64,000 nt of DNA, taken from the NCBI GenBank assembly GCA_016946835.1, contig JACVTC010000120.1, positions 1 through 64,000 on the forward strand, written 5' to 3'. A program made the translations under genes and the position numbers. Source of the stretch: Neocallimastix lanati (nom. inval.) (taxonomy: Eukaryota; Neocallimastigomycota; Neocallimastigomycetes; Neocallimastigales; Neocallimastigaceae). Shown piece by piece: positions 8,054 to 18,103 of the stretch (positions are counted from its first letter, which is position 1; every line of letters starts with the position of its first letter). The notes beneath the pieces are model-generated. The model was not told where the DNA came from. It did no database searches and saw nothing but the letters and a program-made list of their open reading frames with translations.

Positions 8054-11000
8054 TCAAGCTTCTCTGTAAGCGGAGTTAAACTTTACTAAATTTTTAAAAT
8101 GAACATTCCTATCGAGTTGTTTCCCAGTTTTCTGATCGATTAAGGTTGCCGTGTTGAATTGAATTTTTAAAATTTTAAATGGTCCATTGTAATATGGTTC
8201 TAGCTTAGTGCGGCTAAAGTTTCTAACAAGAACAAGATCACCAGCTTTTAATTCTTTTCCTTTTTTCATACTTATTTGTTCTTCTCGTCTTGTTGCCCAA
8301 TACTTGTTAGCATTCTTCACATTTTCGCATGCTTCTCTAGTCCATTGATAATGACGAACAAATTTTTCCATTAAAATTTCATCATACGATTTACCTGCAT
8401 TTTCAATTGTTCTTATGGCTATATCATAAGGCTGTTGGTCTTCTCTTCCATATACTAATTCAAAACTAGAATGTCCGGTAGCTGTGTTTTTGGTAGTTCG
8501 AAGTGCCCATAAAGCAGAAGGTAAAACTTCATCCCAATCTTGATTTTTCCTTCCTAATAAACGAAGTAATTTTCCAATTTCTTTATTTCGGTTTTCAGTG
8601 AGACCATTGGATTCAGGGTGATAGGTAGCTATGAATTTTACATAAACATCATAAAGATCAAGAAAGATTTTAGTCATATCAGAAGTGAATTGGACTCCAT
8701 TATCTGTAGTAATAACTTGAGGCACACCATGTCTTGCAAAAACGTTTATTAAAAATTTAATTATATCAGAGGAAGTTATGTTTTCAGTGGGTTCGGCTTC
8801 AACCCATTTGGTAAAGTAATCAACAGTTACTATAATATATTGATTATTATTTCTTGTTTTTGGTAACGGTCCTATAATATCTAATCCTAAATGCACAAAG
8901 GGACCCTCCACTTTAGTTGGATGGTTTTCGGTTGGTTCTGGATATGGTTGAGGACGATTTAACTGGCATTTTTCACAATTACTAACAATTCTTTTGATAT
9001 CTTTAATCATATGATTCCAATAAAAGTTTTTCTTAAGTCTTTGATATGTTTTGTAATATCCTTCGTGGCCAATATTATGAGCTTCTAAAATTAATTTAAA
9101 CCTTTCATTTTCGTCCGTTATTAATTTTCTATAATTTCCATTGTCGATAAAATAATCTTCACCATCAATAACAGTAAACTTTTCATTAATAAATTCCTTT
9201 ATAACTTTAGATAATAATTCTTCATTATTTCCATTAGTAATTTTTGTTAATAATATCTTTCTCTCTTCCTTACTTTTCATTCTTGAAAGAGCATCAGCTA
9301 ACACATTCTTTTTGCCTGATTCATATTTTATATTAATTCCGAGCATACTAGCGGTTAGACACCATCTTGTTTGCCTTGCATTCAAAGGTTCTTTATTCTT
9401 AAATAAACCAACTAATGGTTTATGATCTGTGTAAATAGTTGTAGGTAATGGATTTCCTTCAATATAAGATTTAAATTTAGTCATACAGTAAAACAAAGCG
9501 GTTCCTTCTAAATCGGTAATACCATAATTCTTTTCAGCTTTCTTTAAACTTCTACTTATAAAGTGTATTGGATGCTCCTTACCGGTTTCTTCTTCTTTTT
9601 GTAAAAGAACTCCACCAATTCCATTATACGAAGCATCAGTTCTAATGATAAAAGGTTTGTCAAATGACGGAAATTTTAGAATAGGTGCATTGATTAATTT
9701 TTCTTTTAGGAGTTCAAAGCTTTCTTGTTGTTCTTTATTCCATTCATATTTGGTATTCTTTTTCAATAATTTACATAAAGGTGAGGTAATTTGAGCATAT
9801 TTAGGAATAAAATCACGATAATATCCCACTGCTCCTAAAAATGATCTTAATTCATGAAGTGATGAAGGGGCTTCCCACTTCTTAATAGCTGTTATCTTAC
9901 TTTCCATGGGACTTAATCCTTTAGTAGTAAGTTTGTGACCTAATACATCAACTTCAGTTTGAAGAAAATGGCACTTTTCAATATTAATTTTTAACTTGTT
10001 TTCTTTAAATACTTCTAATACTTGTTTAATATGAATTAAATGTTCTTCGATACTTTTTGAATAGATCAAAACATCATCAATAAATACATAAACAAATTCA
10101 CCAATAAAAGGGAATAAAATTTTATTCATTTCTCTTTGGAAGGTTGAGGGAGCTCCAGTAAGTCCAAAAGGCATAACCTTAAATTGATAATTTCCAAACT
10201 TAGTAGTGAAAGTGGTTACTTCAACGCTTTCTTCATCCATTAAGATTTGGTGAAAACCAGAAAATAAATCAAGAGTTGTAAATATTTTAGCTCCTCCGAG
10301 ACTATCAAAAATTTCATCTATATATGGAACTGAATAAGAATCTTTTTCTGTCATATCATTGACTTTTCGGTAGTCAATGCACAAGCGCCACTTTCCATTG
10401 TGTTTTAGAATGAGTACTACTGGAGATGACCATTCTGAACAGGATGGTTCTATCAATCCTTTCTTAATAAGCTTTGTAAGTTCTTCTTTTAAGATATCTG
10501 ATTTTAATTTAGTTAACCTATAACTTCTTAATTTTACTGGCTTTGCATTTGCTTTCAAACGGATCTTATGTGGTGAAAGTTTAGAAGGAGTTAGTTCTTC
10601 TGTTGAAGTGGCAACTATGTCAATCATTTCTTTGAGAATTTTAATAATTTGTTCTTTATAATCTTTATTTAAGGTACTTAAAAATTCATCACTCTCAATA
10701 AATTCCATTGGAGTTAATTCCTTTATAATTTCCTTTTCATTATTCGTTTCTTCAACTTTTCTAATAGTGCAGATTATACTTTCTTCATCATAATATTGAT
10801 TATTTATTTTAGCTATTTCTTCGTATTCACTTTCTGACAAAAGTTTACATAGACTGTTTAAGGTTGGATGAATAAATAAACAATGATCGATTTGAGTTTT
10901 AAAGTTTATTAACATATCATAAAATGAGTCTTCTTTCTCAATAATTCTAAAGTCCGCATTAAATTCATAATTATTAATTTTTACTGGTAATCGAACAATA

Positions 11001-12043
11001 ATTCCTTCCGAGTATTCTTCATCTTGTGTTGCTAGTTGGATTCTTCCACGACTTTTTCCAACTGTTTCATATTCACCAGGTAATTTATCAAAATACTGCT
11101 TAGTAACGATGCTTAGGTTACTACAAGAATCAATTAAAAGTTTTCCTAGTACTCCGTCAACACTTGCATCAACCATTGCTAAGTCTTCTTCGGCTACTTC
11201 ATTACTTTTACTTATGTAGCTATGGTCATAGTTATTTACTAATAAAGTTCGTGCTATTACATTGTCTACAGTTCCAATTATTTTAGACTTTTCTAACTTT
11301 AAACCTTGAGTTAATTGTGAACGAATTTTAGGACATGCATTCAAGAGTTGACCTATCGTAATACTGGATTTAAGATTATTTAAATCATCCATAATATTGT
11401 AAGGTTCTTTATTATTCATCATTTTGATATTCCTTTTTACTAATTGAGTATTTCCATTATTAGTTTCCTTAGTTTTTGTTGAAATTAATTTTTCCAAAGT
11501 ATTAGTTTTATTTTGTTGATTATCTTTATTCATTTCTAGATCTTCTATTTCATTATCGATTACAAGTATATCTTCAGATTCAACTTTTTCCTTTCCTTTT
11601 GATGAATAATTGTTGTTTTCTTCTTTACTTTCTCTTACTCTTGTCATATTTCTTAATTCCTTTTCTTTTTGTTTTTCTTTGTTAATATTTGGTTGAGTTA
11701 AAATTGAAGGAAGTATTTGATTTTTATAAACTTTATTTGGTTTATTATGCAGCTCATTTTCTTTCTTCTTTCTTAAAGCAGGAGTTGCAAAAGGACGTGG
11801 ATTATCTTTTAAACTTTTATGTACTTTCTTGGAATTATTTTCTTCTTTTTCGCTGTTATTATCATTCATTTTTCTTTTTACAGCATTTATAATGATATCA
11901 TCCTCACTAAAATCAGATTCTTCAGATTCTTCGTTAAAGGAATTATTATCAATTGGAGTATTCTTAGTAAAAGTATTATTTTGTAAATTATTTAATGAAG
12001 CTATTGTTTTGTCATTGGGAGTGCTTCTGCTCCCATTTAGAAG
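8054..12043 (-). CDS. pol: E2 Pol: protease, RT, RNase H, integrase (reached by -1 frameshift)
   Basis: Pol polyprotein, 1329 residues from the frameshift site; an in-frame ATG at 11869 is unlikely to be the true start because the frame is open back to the slippery site. Domains in order: protease LLIDSCSN; reverse transcriptase with FIDD (VYVFIDDVLIYS); RNase H TDASYNGIGG, TDHK and ADALSR; integrase zinc module HNIGH...CEKC; core with LDIIGP, TTDNG and ESNGLTEN, keeping the D,D-35-E pattern. It has the same noncanonical DSC protease triad as E1. No internal stops. It is a close relative of E1 Pol, but the N-terminal 200 residues of the two differ strongly. Confidence 0.93.
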   Translation of the reverse strand, partial: LLNGSRSTPNDKTIASLNNLQNNTFTKNTPIDNNSFNEESEESDFSEDDIIINAVKRKMNDNNSEKEENNSKKVHKSLKDNPRPFATPALRKKKENELHNKPNKVYKNQILPSILTQPNINKEKQKEKELRNMTRVRESKEENNNYSSKGKEKVESEDILVIDNEIEDLEMNKDNQQNKTNTLEKLISTKTKETNNGNTQLVKRNIKMMNNKEPYNIMDDLNNLKSSITIGQLLNACPKIRSQLTQGLKLEKSKIIGTVDNVIARTLLVNNYDHSYISKSNEVAEEDLAMVDASVDGVLGKLLIDSCSNLSIVTKQYFDKLPGEYETVGKSRGRIQLATQDEEYSEGIIVRLPVKINNYEFNADFRIIEKEDSFYDMLINFKTQIDHCLFIHPTLNSLCKLLSESEYEEIAKINNQYYDEESIICTIRKVEETNNEKEIIKELTPMEFIESDEFLSTLNKDYKEQIIKILKEMIDIVATSTEELTPSKLSPHKIRLKANAKPVKLRSYRLTKLKSDILKEELTKLIKKGLIEPSCSEWSSPVVLILKHNGKWRLCIDYRKVNDMTEKDSYSVPYIDEIFDSLGGAKIFTTLDLFSGFHQILMDEESVEVTTFTTKFGNYQFKVMPFGLTGAPSTFQREMNKILFPFIGEFVYVFIDDVLIYSKSIEEHLIHIKQVLEVFKENKLKINIEKCHFLQTEVDVLGHKLTTKGLSPMESKITAIKKWEAPSSLHELRSFLGAVGYYRDFIPKYAQITSPLCKLLKKNTKYEWNKEQQESFELLKEKLINAPILKFPSFDKPFIIRTDASYNGIGGVLLQKEEETGKEHPIHFISRSLKKAEKNYGITDLEGTALFYCMTKFKSYIEGNPLPTTIYTDHKPLVGLFKNKEPLNARQTRWCLTASMLGINIKYESGKKNVLADALSRMKSKEERKILLTKITNGNNEELLSKVIKEFINEKFTVIDGEDYFIDNGNYRKLITDENERFKLILEAHNIGHEGYYKTYQRLKKNFYWNHMIKDIKRIVSNCEKCQLNRPQPYPEPTENHPTKVEGPFVHLGLDIIGPLPKTRNNNQYIIVTVDYFTKWVEAEPTENITSSDIIKFLINVFARHGVPQVITTDNGVQFTSDMTKIFLDLYDVYVKFIATYHPESNGLTENRNKEIGKLLRLLGRKNQDWDEVLPSALWALRTTKNTATGHSSFELVYGREDQQPYDIAIRTIENAGKSYDEILMEKFVRHYQWTREACENVKNANKYWATRREEQISMKKGKELKAGDLVLVRNFSRTKLEPYYNGPFKILKIQFNTATLIDQKTGKQLDRNVHFKNLVKFNSAYREA

Positions 12044-12049
12044 TTTAAA
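11997..12049 (-). promoter_or_regulatory. E2 gag-pol -1 frameshift signal with H-type pseudoknot
   Basis: Last gag codons TCT TTA AAC TTC TAA contain T TTA AAC (12043-12049) in phase. Spacer is 8 bases. Stem GGGAG/CTCCC lies within 12017-12034. Loop GAAGC is complementary to GCTTC at 11997-12001 after a 15-base connector. Same geometry as E1; the sixth pair of stem 1 is lost here (C opposite A). The -1 frame runs on into pol without a stop. Confidence 0.88.
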
Positions 12050-12942
12050 GACTTTTTGGAATATATTTCTTTTTTATTTTTTTCCATAATCTTATTTAAT
12101 TGAGGGCAATAGTATGAGTAATGACCTTCTTCCTTACAGAAGAAGCAAGTTTTAACGGATAAATTTCTCATTTTCTGGGTTGATTCTTCTATAATATCTT
12201 GAGGTTTCAGTTTATTATTTGTTTGACTTGTTTGGAAAGTTTCGTTTCTTCTTTTAGGATAAAGTCTTGAAGTAGTACTGTTTTGATTATTTTGATTATG
12301 CTGGGAATTATTAACATTATAGGTATTAATATTATTGTTCCTTACAGAAAGTCTATCTACTTTCTCGGCAATTTTGAAAGCTTTCTCCATACTTATATCA
12401 TCTTTAAGGGATAATTTCTTCCAGGCTTCATAATTATTTTGAATAGAATCAATATAATCTAGTACACCAATGCGCTTTCTTCTCTTTTTATCAAGTTTAG
12501 TGTACAAAGTTCTATATCTTACATTAAAGTCTTTAATCTTTTCGTTTCTTTTAATTCGCATTGCACGAAGTTCTTTAAGAAGTAAATTTTGGTCTTCTTT
12601 AATACCGTAAAAATTTTCAAGACTTGAAATAATTTTTTCAAGAGAAGGAAATTTATCATCATCAACATTTTCTTCTTCATCATCTTCTTCTTCATCTGAT
12701 GAATCATCACTTTCATCATCACTATCTTCTCCCAAATCTTCAATAACGCGTTGTACTTCACCAGAGCTGGTAAGTAAACAAGCATTAAATATTGTTTCCG
12801 GATCTGTGATACCTTGTATCTTGATCCAAAGTTTTAATTCAGTAGCCCAGGACTTTATATCTAAATTGTCCTTGCTAAGCTTCACTATGTCTCGTAATTC
12901 TTTCTTTAATTCTTTAAAACTTAAAGTACTTTTAGTAGACAT
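12037..12942 (-). CDS. gag: E2 Gag, nucleocapsid-type polyprotein
   Basis: 301 residues. N-terminal FKELKKELRD... region as in E1, an acidic Asp/Glu/Ser block about residues 75-95, the conserved RSLYHKLDKK-like segment (here RYRTLYTKLDKKRRKR), and a C-terminal CCHC knuckle CFFCKEEGHYSYYC near residue 265. Start ATG at 12942 follows the A/T-rich end of the leader. The gene ends in the frameshift heptamer. Confidence 0.92.
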   Translation of the reverse strand: MSTKSTLSFKELKKELRDIVKLSKDNLDIKSWATELKLWIKIQGITDPETIFNACLLTSSGEVQRVIEDLGEDSDDESDDSSDEEEDDEEENVDDDKFPSLEKIISSLENFYGIKEDQNLLLKELRAMRIKRNEKIKDFNVRYRTLYTKLDKKRRKRIGVLDYIDSIQNNYEAWKKLSLKDDISMEKAFKIAEKVDRLSVRNNNINTYNVNNSQHNQNNQNSTTSRLYPKRRNETFQTSQTNNKLKPQDIIEESTQKMRNLSVKTCFFCKEEGHYSYYCPQLNKIMEKNKKEIYSKKSLNF

Positions 12943-13122
12943 TTCGTTTTTAGTTAATAATTTTTTTTTTTATTATAAATTAACGAGGTTATTAAATACG
13001 AATAAATTTGAAAGTCCAACTTTAAAAATATAATTTAACAAGTAATTTAATATCGAATCAAATTTTAAAACAATATATCTTAGTAATTTTTGAAAATAAT
13101 AATTTTATTTGCTTTCTTTAGT

Positions 13123-13400
13123 AAGTATAAGCTCGAAATCCTTATCGACAACTTAGTAGAAATTATAAAGCACGAGGTTCTTTTCGACTACTTTTTTAAG
13201 AATAATTTTAAGTTCGAAATCTTTATCGACAACTTAATAGAATAATTTTAAGTTCGAAATCTTTATCGACAATTCAATGAAATAATTTTAAGTTCGAAAT
13301 CTTTATCGACAACTTAATAGAATAATTTTAAGTTCGAAATCTTTATCGACAACTTAATAGAATATTTTTCAAGCTCGAAATCTTTATCGACCACTTGAAT
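13123..13400 (-). repeat. Tandem 40-bp hairpin array upstream of E2 gag
   Basis: Four 40-bp units in exact register (13201, 13241, 13281, 13321) with diverged units either side. Each has AAGTTCGA ... TCGACAACTT, which can fold as a small stem-loop (AAGTT with AACTT and CGA with TCG). Absent from E1. A repeated protein or RNA binding site ahead of gag is a plausible role, by inference only. Confidence 0.8.
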
Positions 13401-13564
13401 TTTGTAATTTAGTATATTTGTAGTAATAAATTTAGAAGCAAAGTTTTATTTATTATTTTCACCTTTCAAAAATTTTTCTTTTTAAACGATAAATATTGTA
13501 TTGTTATAGCTAATAAAATTATTAATTAATTATAATTATTAAACACAAAAAATAATCTTTATTG

Positions 13565-13726
13565 TCGTACAATCTGATAGTACACACTGTCTGACGTGCA
13601 GCTTACCTAATGATGTCATGCCACGCGTGTGCCACGATTACTATATTCAATATAAAATATAGCAGTTCAGAGCCTACTAGCCCAATTACTATGTAGGATA
13701 AACTTAATCCGATAATCTATGTACGG
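13565..13726 (-). promoter_or_regulatory. Conserved structured RNA domain in E2 leader
   Basis: Counterpart of 6001-6166. Closing stem CGTACA (13566-13571) with TGTACG (13720-13725); inner stem CTATATT (13641-13647) with AATATAG (13656-13662). Both stems changed on both sides relative to E1. CCTAC/GTAGG hairpin and CACGCGTG palindrome are unchanged. Confidence 0.75.
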
Positions 13727-13974
13727 AATAAAAAAAATTTTAAAAGTATTCAATAATATTTTTATTAACTAATAAAAATTAACTAAAAACACAATATTTT
13801 CAAAGTAAATTAAGATTCTATTACAGGAATTATATAACAAATAAAGTATCAGTAATAAAAAAAAATAAAAAAAATTTAAATGGCGAAGTTAGCCAAAGTC
13901 TGATACTTTATATAATAAAGTGCCTTATAACTAGCACAAAGAAAAGTAAAAAAAATATATATAAAAAAAACAAT

Positions 13975-14331
13975 CTTACGCCTTCGGTGACGTAAGCTCC
14001 TTATTCGCCAGTGCTTGGAAAGTACCCGCACCTTCGTGTGTTGAAACGTTGAAGGCTGAACTATTATTACCGGGTCGGTAACCAAATACCTTCGTCTACT
14101 TTCCAATTAATCTCCAAATTAACTACTATTCAATAACCTACTATGAATAGAGTTAATTTGTTGCTATCTGAGAATACACTGTGTATGAGCTCTATCCGCT
14201 CCTTGTTATAATTTTACAAAATTTGTTTTTTTTTTGAATCTTAATTTTACTTATTTAAAAAAAATTTTTTTTATATATATATCAAACAAGCGCCATAGGT
14301 TAATCAAAGGATTAACGACTTACTTGTTTAT
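13975..14331 (-). promoter_or_regulatory. E2-specific multi-stem leader region
   Basis: Several perfect inverted repeats sit close together: CTTACG/CGTAAG around a short loop (about 13975-13997), TTACC/GGTAA (about 14078-14092), GGAAAGTA/TACTTTCC joining about 14026 to 14104, CAAATTAAC/GTTAATTTG enclosing CTATTCA/TGAATAG (about 14115-14160), and AAACAAG/CTTGTTT enclosing GTTAATC/GATTAAC (14284-14329). GC content is well above its surroundings. E1 lacks this segment. Confidence 0.65.
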
Positions 14332-14392
14332 CAATATAAAATAAAAAAAAATTAAAAAAAAAATCTATGTTATTTACTATTATTTCTATTTA

Positions 14393-14412
14393 ATTCCCCG
14401 ATATCTCCACCA
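14393..14412 (-). promoter_or_regulatory. E2 primer-binding site
   Basis: Identical to the E1 site, six bases inside the 5' LTR. Use of the same primer by two elements with unrelated LTRs supports the call. Confidence 0.8.
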
Positions 14413-14418
14413 TATAAA

Positions 14419-14629
14419 TGTTAAGGTTTTAGAGAATTAAATAAAAATAAAGTAAGAAACACAAATTTTATTTTTTTATTTATTATTTTTATTTATAAAT
14501 TTATTTTATTTTATTTTATTTTATTTTATTTTTTTTGATGATATTTAAAAATTAGTAGCAAAATTTACAACTATTTATACTTTTTTTCAAGGCATAAAAG
14601 TTGTTCTTGCCACTAAATTACATTTTATT

Positions 14630-14664
<35 letters not shown>

Positions 14665-14755
14665 AAACTATTAAATTTAAATTGATTTTTATAATTAATT
14701 ATATAAAATTTAATTATAACAATATAAATAAAATACATTTATAATATTAATAAAA

Positions 14756-14809
<54 letters not shown>

Positions 14810-15311
14810 TTATTTATTTAAAAATATCTAAAATATTACTAATAAGAATTTATTTAATTGGCTAAAATTTTTATTACAATCTGTTAAAATATTCAAATAA
14901 AAATAAAAATACTATTCTAATATAAAGGTTTTTAATAAAATAAAATATTTTTCAATATAAAATAAAACATTTCGATATAAAATTTTATAATAAAAGTTAA
15001 AATATAATATATAAATTTTTAATTATCAATATATAAAAATATTATTAATACAAATTTTCATTATTAATATAAAAATAAAAAAAATAAGATTTATTATTAA
15101 TATTGTTAATATAAGTTTTAAATATATAAAAATATTACTATTAATATAAGATTTAATATAAAAATTATAAAGTTTAATATAATTTTTGATCTAATTTTTA
15201 ATCTTTGAATTTAAAAATTTATTAAAGTACAAAAATAATAATGTACACATAATGTATTAGAAATAAATCGTAGATTTAATTAAGAATGCATTATTTAGTA
15301 CATTCTTATCA
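14419..15311 (-). repeat. E2 5' LTR
   Basis: Near-identical repeat of 7145-8035. It ends TTATCA, then TTGA (15312-15315), then the tRNA 5' flank. Confidence 0.93.
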
Positions 15312-15325
15312 TTGAATTTCGTGTT

Positions 15326-15397
15326 GGCTCAATGGTTTAGTGGTATAATTCTCGCTTAGGGTGCGAGAGGTCCCGGGTTCAATTCCCGGTTGAGCCC
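15326..15397 (+). tRNA. tRNA-Pro(AGG)
   Basis: 72 bases, no intron. Acceptor stem GGCTCAA (15326-15332) pairs with TTGAGCC (15390-15396), discriminator C. Anticodon stem CTCGC/GCGAG encloses loop TTAGGGT, anticodon AGG at 15358-15360. The B box GGTTCAATTCC (15376-15386) is perfect and the D-arm TTAGTGGTATAA fits the A box. CCA is not encoded, as usual in eukaryotes. The E2 retrotransposon ends just upstream, at the expected Pol III start region. Confidence 0.98.
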
Positions 15398-15401
15398 CAC
15401 G

Positions 15402-15407
15402 TTTTTT
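15402..15407 (+). terminator. Pol III T-run terminator of tRNA-Pro
   Basis: Six T residues four bases after the mature 3' end. Confidence 0.85.
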
Positions 15408-16063
15408 ATTTTTGAATTTTTTCACCATTTACTTTATATATTAGTAAAAAAAAAACATATATATATATATATATCTAAAGTCAAAAAAAAAAAAAAGGCT
15501 TTTAAATAATAATTAACGATTTATTTTATATTATTATTTTTTTTTACTTACAAAGTAAAAAAAAAAGGTTTATTAATAATAATTAATGATTTATTTTATA
15601 TTATTATTTTTTTTTACTTATATACAAAATAAAAAAAAAAAAGGTTTTTTAATAATAATTAACGATTATTATTATATTATTATTTTTTTTTTACTTAACA
15701 TATAAAGTAAAAAAAAAAAAAAAAATATGCTTTTAATAATAACGATTTATTATTATATATATAGATATATTTTTTTTATTTTTTATTTTTTTTTTTTTTT
15801 TTTAAAGAAAAACAAACAAAATGAAAATAAATTAAATGAATTAAATAAAGCAATTGATATCAATCCCCTTATCGTCTAATAGTTATTACAATAAATAATT
15901 TAATAAGCAAAAAAATAAAAAAATAAAAAAATAAAAAAATAAAAAAATAAAAAAATAAAAAAAATAAAAAATAAATAAATAAAAACTTTTAAAATAGATA
16001 ATCAGTTTTTTTCAATTTTTTTTTTTTCTTTTTTTTTATTAAGAAATTTTGTGTATTTATTAT

Positions 16064-16094
<31 letters not shown>

Positions 16095-16196
16095 TTTTAT
16101 TTTATTTTATTTTATTTTATTATATATATATATATATATATTTTTTTTTTTATTGGTATTAAGTTTCCATAAAACAAAAAAAAAAAAATTTAGATA
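15408..16196. repeat. AT-rich spacer with ~70-bp tandem repeat and A/T tracts
   Basis: About four imperfect copies of a unit containing TTTTAATAATAATTAACGAT and TTTTTTTTACTTA lie between 15485 and 15760. Then come (AAAAAAT)n near 15908-15965 and long T runs near 16060-16090. No gene seen. Confidence 0.6.
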
Positions 16197-16836
16197 CACT
16201 ATAAATGGAGTACCCATCTTCCGGAGATGATGACCATAACCAGATTATCACTGCTACCGTGTGATATACTGGCATACTAGTTTTAAGTACAGAATCACCC
16301 CCCTCCACACTGTCATGTTTAACACATCTGCCTTGGGGCTGTCTTCCCTACCATTCCTACATATATCCTTCCATTTGATCAATGAGTATCGGGGAAATAG
16401 GAATCATTCACACTTCCAGGTGGGTGTAATCCTTTGGTGTGAGGACATATCATCATCAGTGCCTAATAATAATGATTAAGTCATAAGGTGTAGTAATGGT
16501 AGGGGGTTAGGTTCCAATATGCTGCCAAGAGAGAAAAGTTTCCATAAGACGTTCTCAACGATAAGTTTAAATTTTTTAGGAATTCCCCCAATGAATCCCA
16601 GAAGCGATCCATTCGGATTGATTAATTCAATTCACTAGCATGAGCATGAGCATGAGCATGAGCATGAGCATGAGCATGAGCATGAGCATGAGCATGATCA
16701 TTGGTTATTGCTAGTTTCCTTAGTGGTGGTGTTGGGTTGAACTTTCTCAGATTTCCAACTTGATCTTTTGTAGAGAGGAGGCATTAGCCACTCTTAAATC
16801 TTTTTCAATTACAAGAGTCGAGAATCAATTTTTTAT
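16197..16836. other. Unidentified GC-richer island
   Basis: About 600 bases of complex, near 40-45% GC sequence in an AT desert. It contains runs such as ACCCCCCTCC and CCAGGTGGG. One open frame of 72 codons on the plus strand (16261-16479, GTG start) has no recognisable motif; other frames are broken. The island ends in a GCATGA minisatellite and a short tail. It could be a decayed exon, a retroposed transcript or a recent insertion; I cannot tell. Confidence 0.4.
16638..16696. repeat. GCATGA minisatellite
   Basis: About ten uninterrupted copies of the hexamer. Confidence 0.9.
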
Positions 16837-18040
16837 TGTTAATTTTCAAATAAGTTTTTATTTTATTTGGTTTGTTATTTAAGTTTATTTTATATTTATA
16901 TATTAAAATATACTTTATTTCAAAATAAACTATTATATTTCAATTATTAACAGAAACCACCCTACACTTAACTTTTAATTAATCATTACAATCAATCAAA
17001 GTCTTATAATTAATCAACCATAGAATTAACTATAATATTTTATCAATCATACAACCAATTACACACTTATATTTAATCAATCATTTCAATCAATCAAAGA
17101 CTTAAAATTAATCAGCTATAGAATTAACCATACACTTATATTTAATCAATCAGTCATAAACTTGTATTTAGTCAACTGTAGACTTAAAATTAATAACCCA
17201 TACGCTTGTATCTAATTATATTTAATAAATCATGGACTCCTATTTTATCAACTACAATTAATAATGCCACACGCTTATATTTATTTATATAATATATAGA
17301 AAAGAATATAAAATTCTATTTAAATAATAATTACGAATAACACTATTTTTTTTTAAAAAAAAAAAAAAAAATAAAATAAAATAATAATAATAAAATAAAA
17401 TAAACATAATAAAATAAAATAAAATAAAAATAATAAAATAAAATAAAAATAACAAAATAAAAAAAAAAAAAAATTATTATTATTATATTATGAACTCTAT
17501 GATGGTCAATAAGAAAAACATTGATTTTATTAATAATAAAATTTTCCATGTAGTTAGTTCTTTTTATTTTTTTTTTTTTTTTTTTTATTATTATAATTAT
17601 TATTATTATTAATATTATTAATCAAAATAAATATATTAATACCAATTAAGGATTCATATCTATCTAATATAAAATACCATTATGTATATATAATCAGTAA
17701 TCCATTTTATTTTATTTGAAACAAATTAAATAAACGCTTACTATTTTTATATTATTCTAAATTACTAATAGCTTATAAATTTATATATCTATGTATTAAT
17801 AATTATATGTTAATTTTTTAATTTATGATATTATATTAATATATATTATTAATATCTCTTTTTATTTTTATCTCTCTAATAACACTAAAAATATATTATG
17901 GTTCATTTTATTACAATCACTAATAGTATTTTTTAAAATAATAAAAAATTATTAAATAGTTTATAATACGAAATTATTAAATGTATTAAAGATATTTGTA
18001 ATATTTTTTAAAAAAATTAATGATTATCCTATTTACTAGT

Positions 18041-18103
<63 letters not shown>

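Larger units (their letters stand above)
12943..14418 (-). other. E2 long untranslated leader
   Basis: About 1.48 kb between the 5' LTR and gag. In transcription order: primer-binding site, a nested hairpin (14284-14329), a GC-richer multi-stem region (13975-14220), the domain shared with E1 (13565-13726), then a tandem array of small hairpins (13123-13400). An open frame on the minus strand at 13876-14106 has only a TTG start and I do not call it. Confidence 0.75.
7145..15311 (-). mobile_element. Ty3/gypsy LTR retrotransposon E2 (complete, young)
   Basis: Same architecture and family as E1 but clearly diverged in Gag and Pol and with unrelated LTR sequence. LTRs 7145-8035 (891 bp) and 14419-15311 (893 bp) begin TGTTAAGG and end TTATCA, and seem to differ only in homopolymer lengths, so insertion is recent. 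gag and pol are intact. The leader is about 1.5 kb, three times that of E1, with several extra structured segments. The right end lies 14 bp upstream of the tRNA-Pro gene. Confidence 0.95.

Noticed and set aside
13201-13360. CRISPR-like regular repeats
   Set aside because: Units are contiguous without unique spacers and sit in a retrotransposon leader of a eukaryote. The same applies to the 510-bp LRR repeats.
13876-14106. 76-codon frame in the E2 leader
   Set aside because: Only a TTG start, no motif, lies within a region better explained by RNA structure, and is absent from E1.
16261-16479. 72-codon frame in the GC-richer island
   Set aside because: GTG start, no recognisable motif, no intron signals that extend it. 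Kept only as part of an unidentified island.
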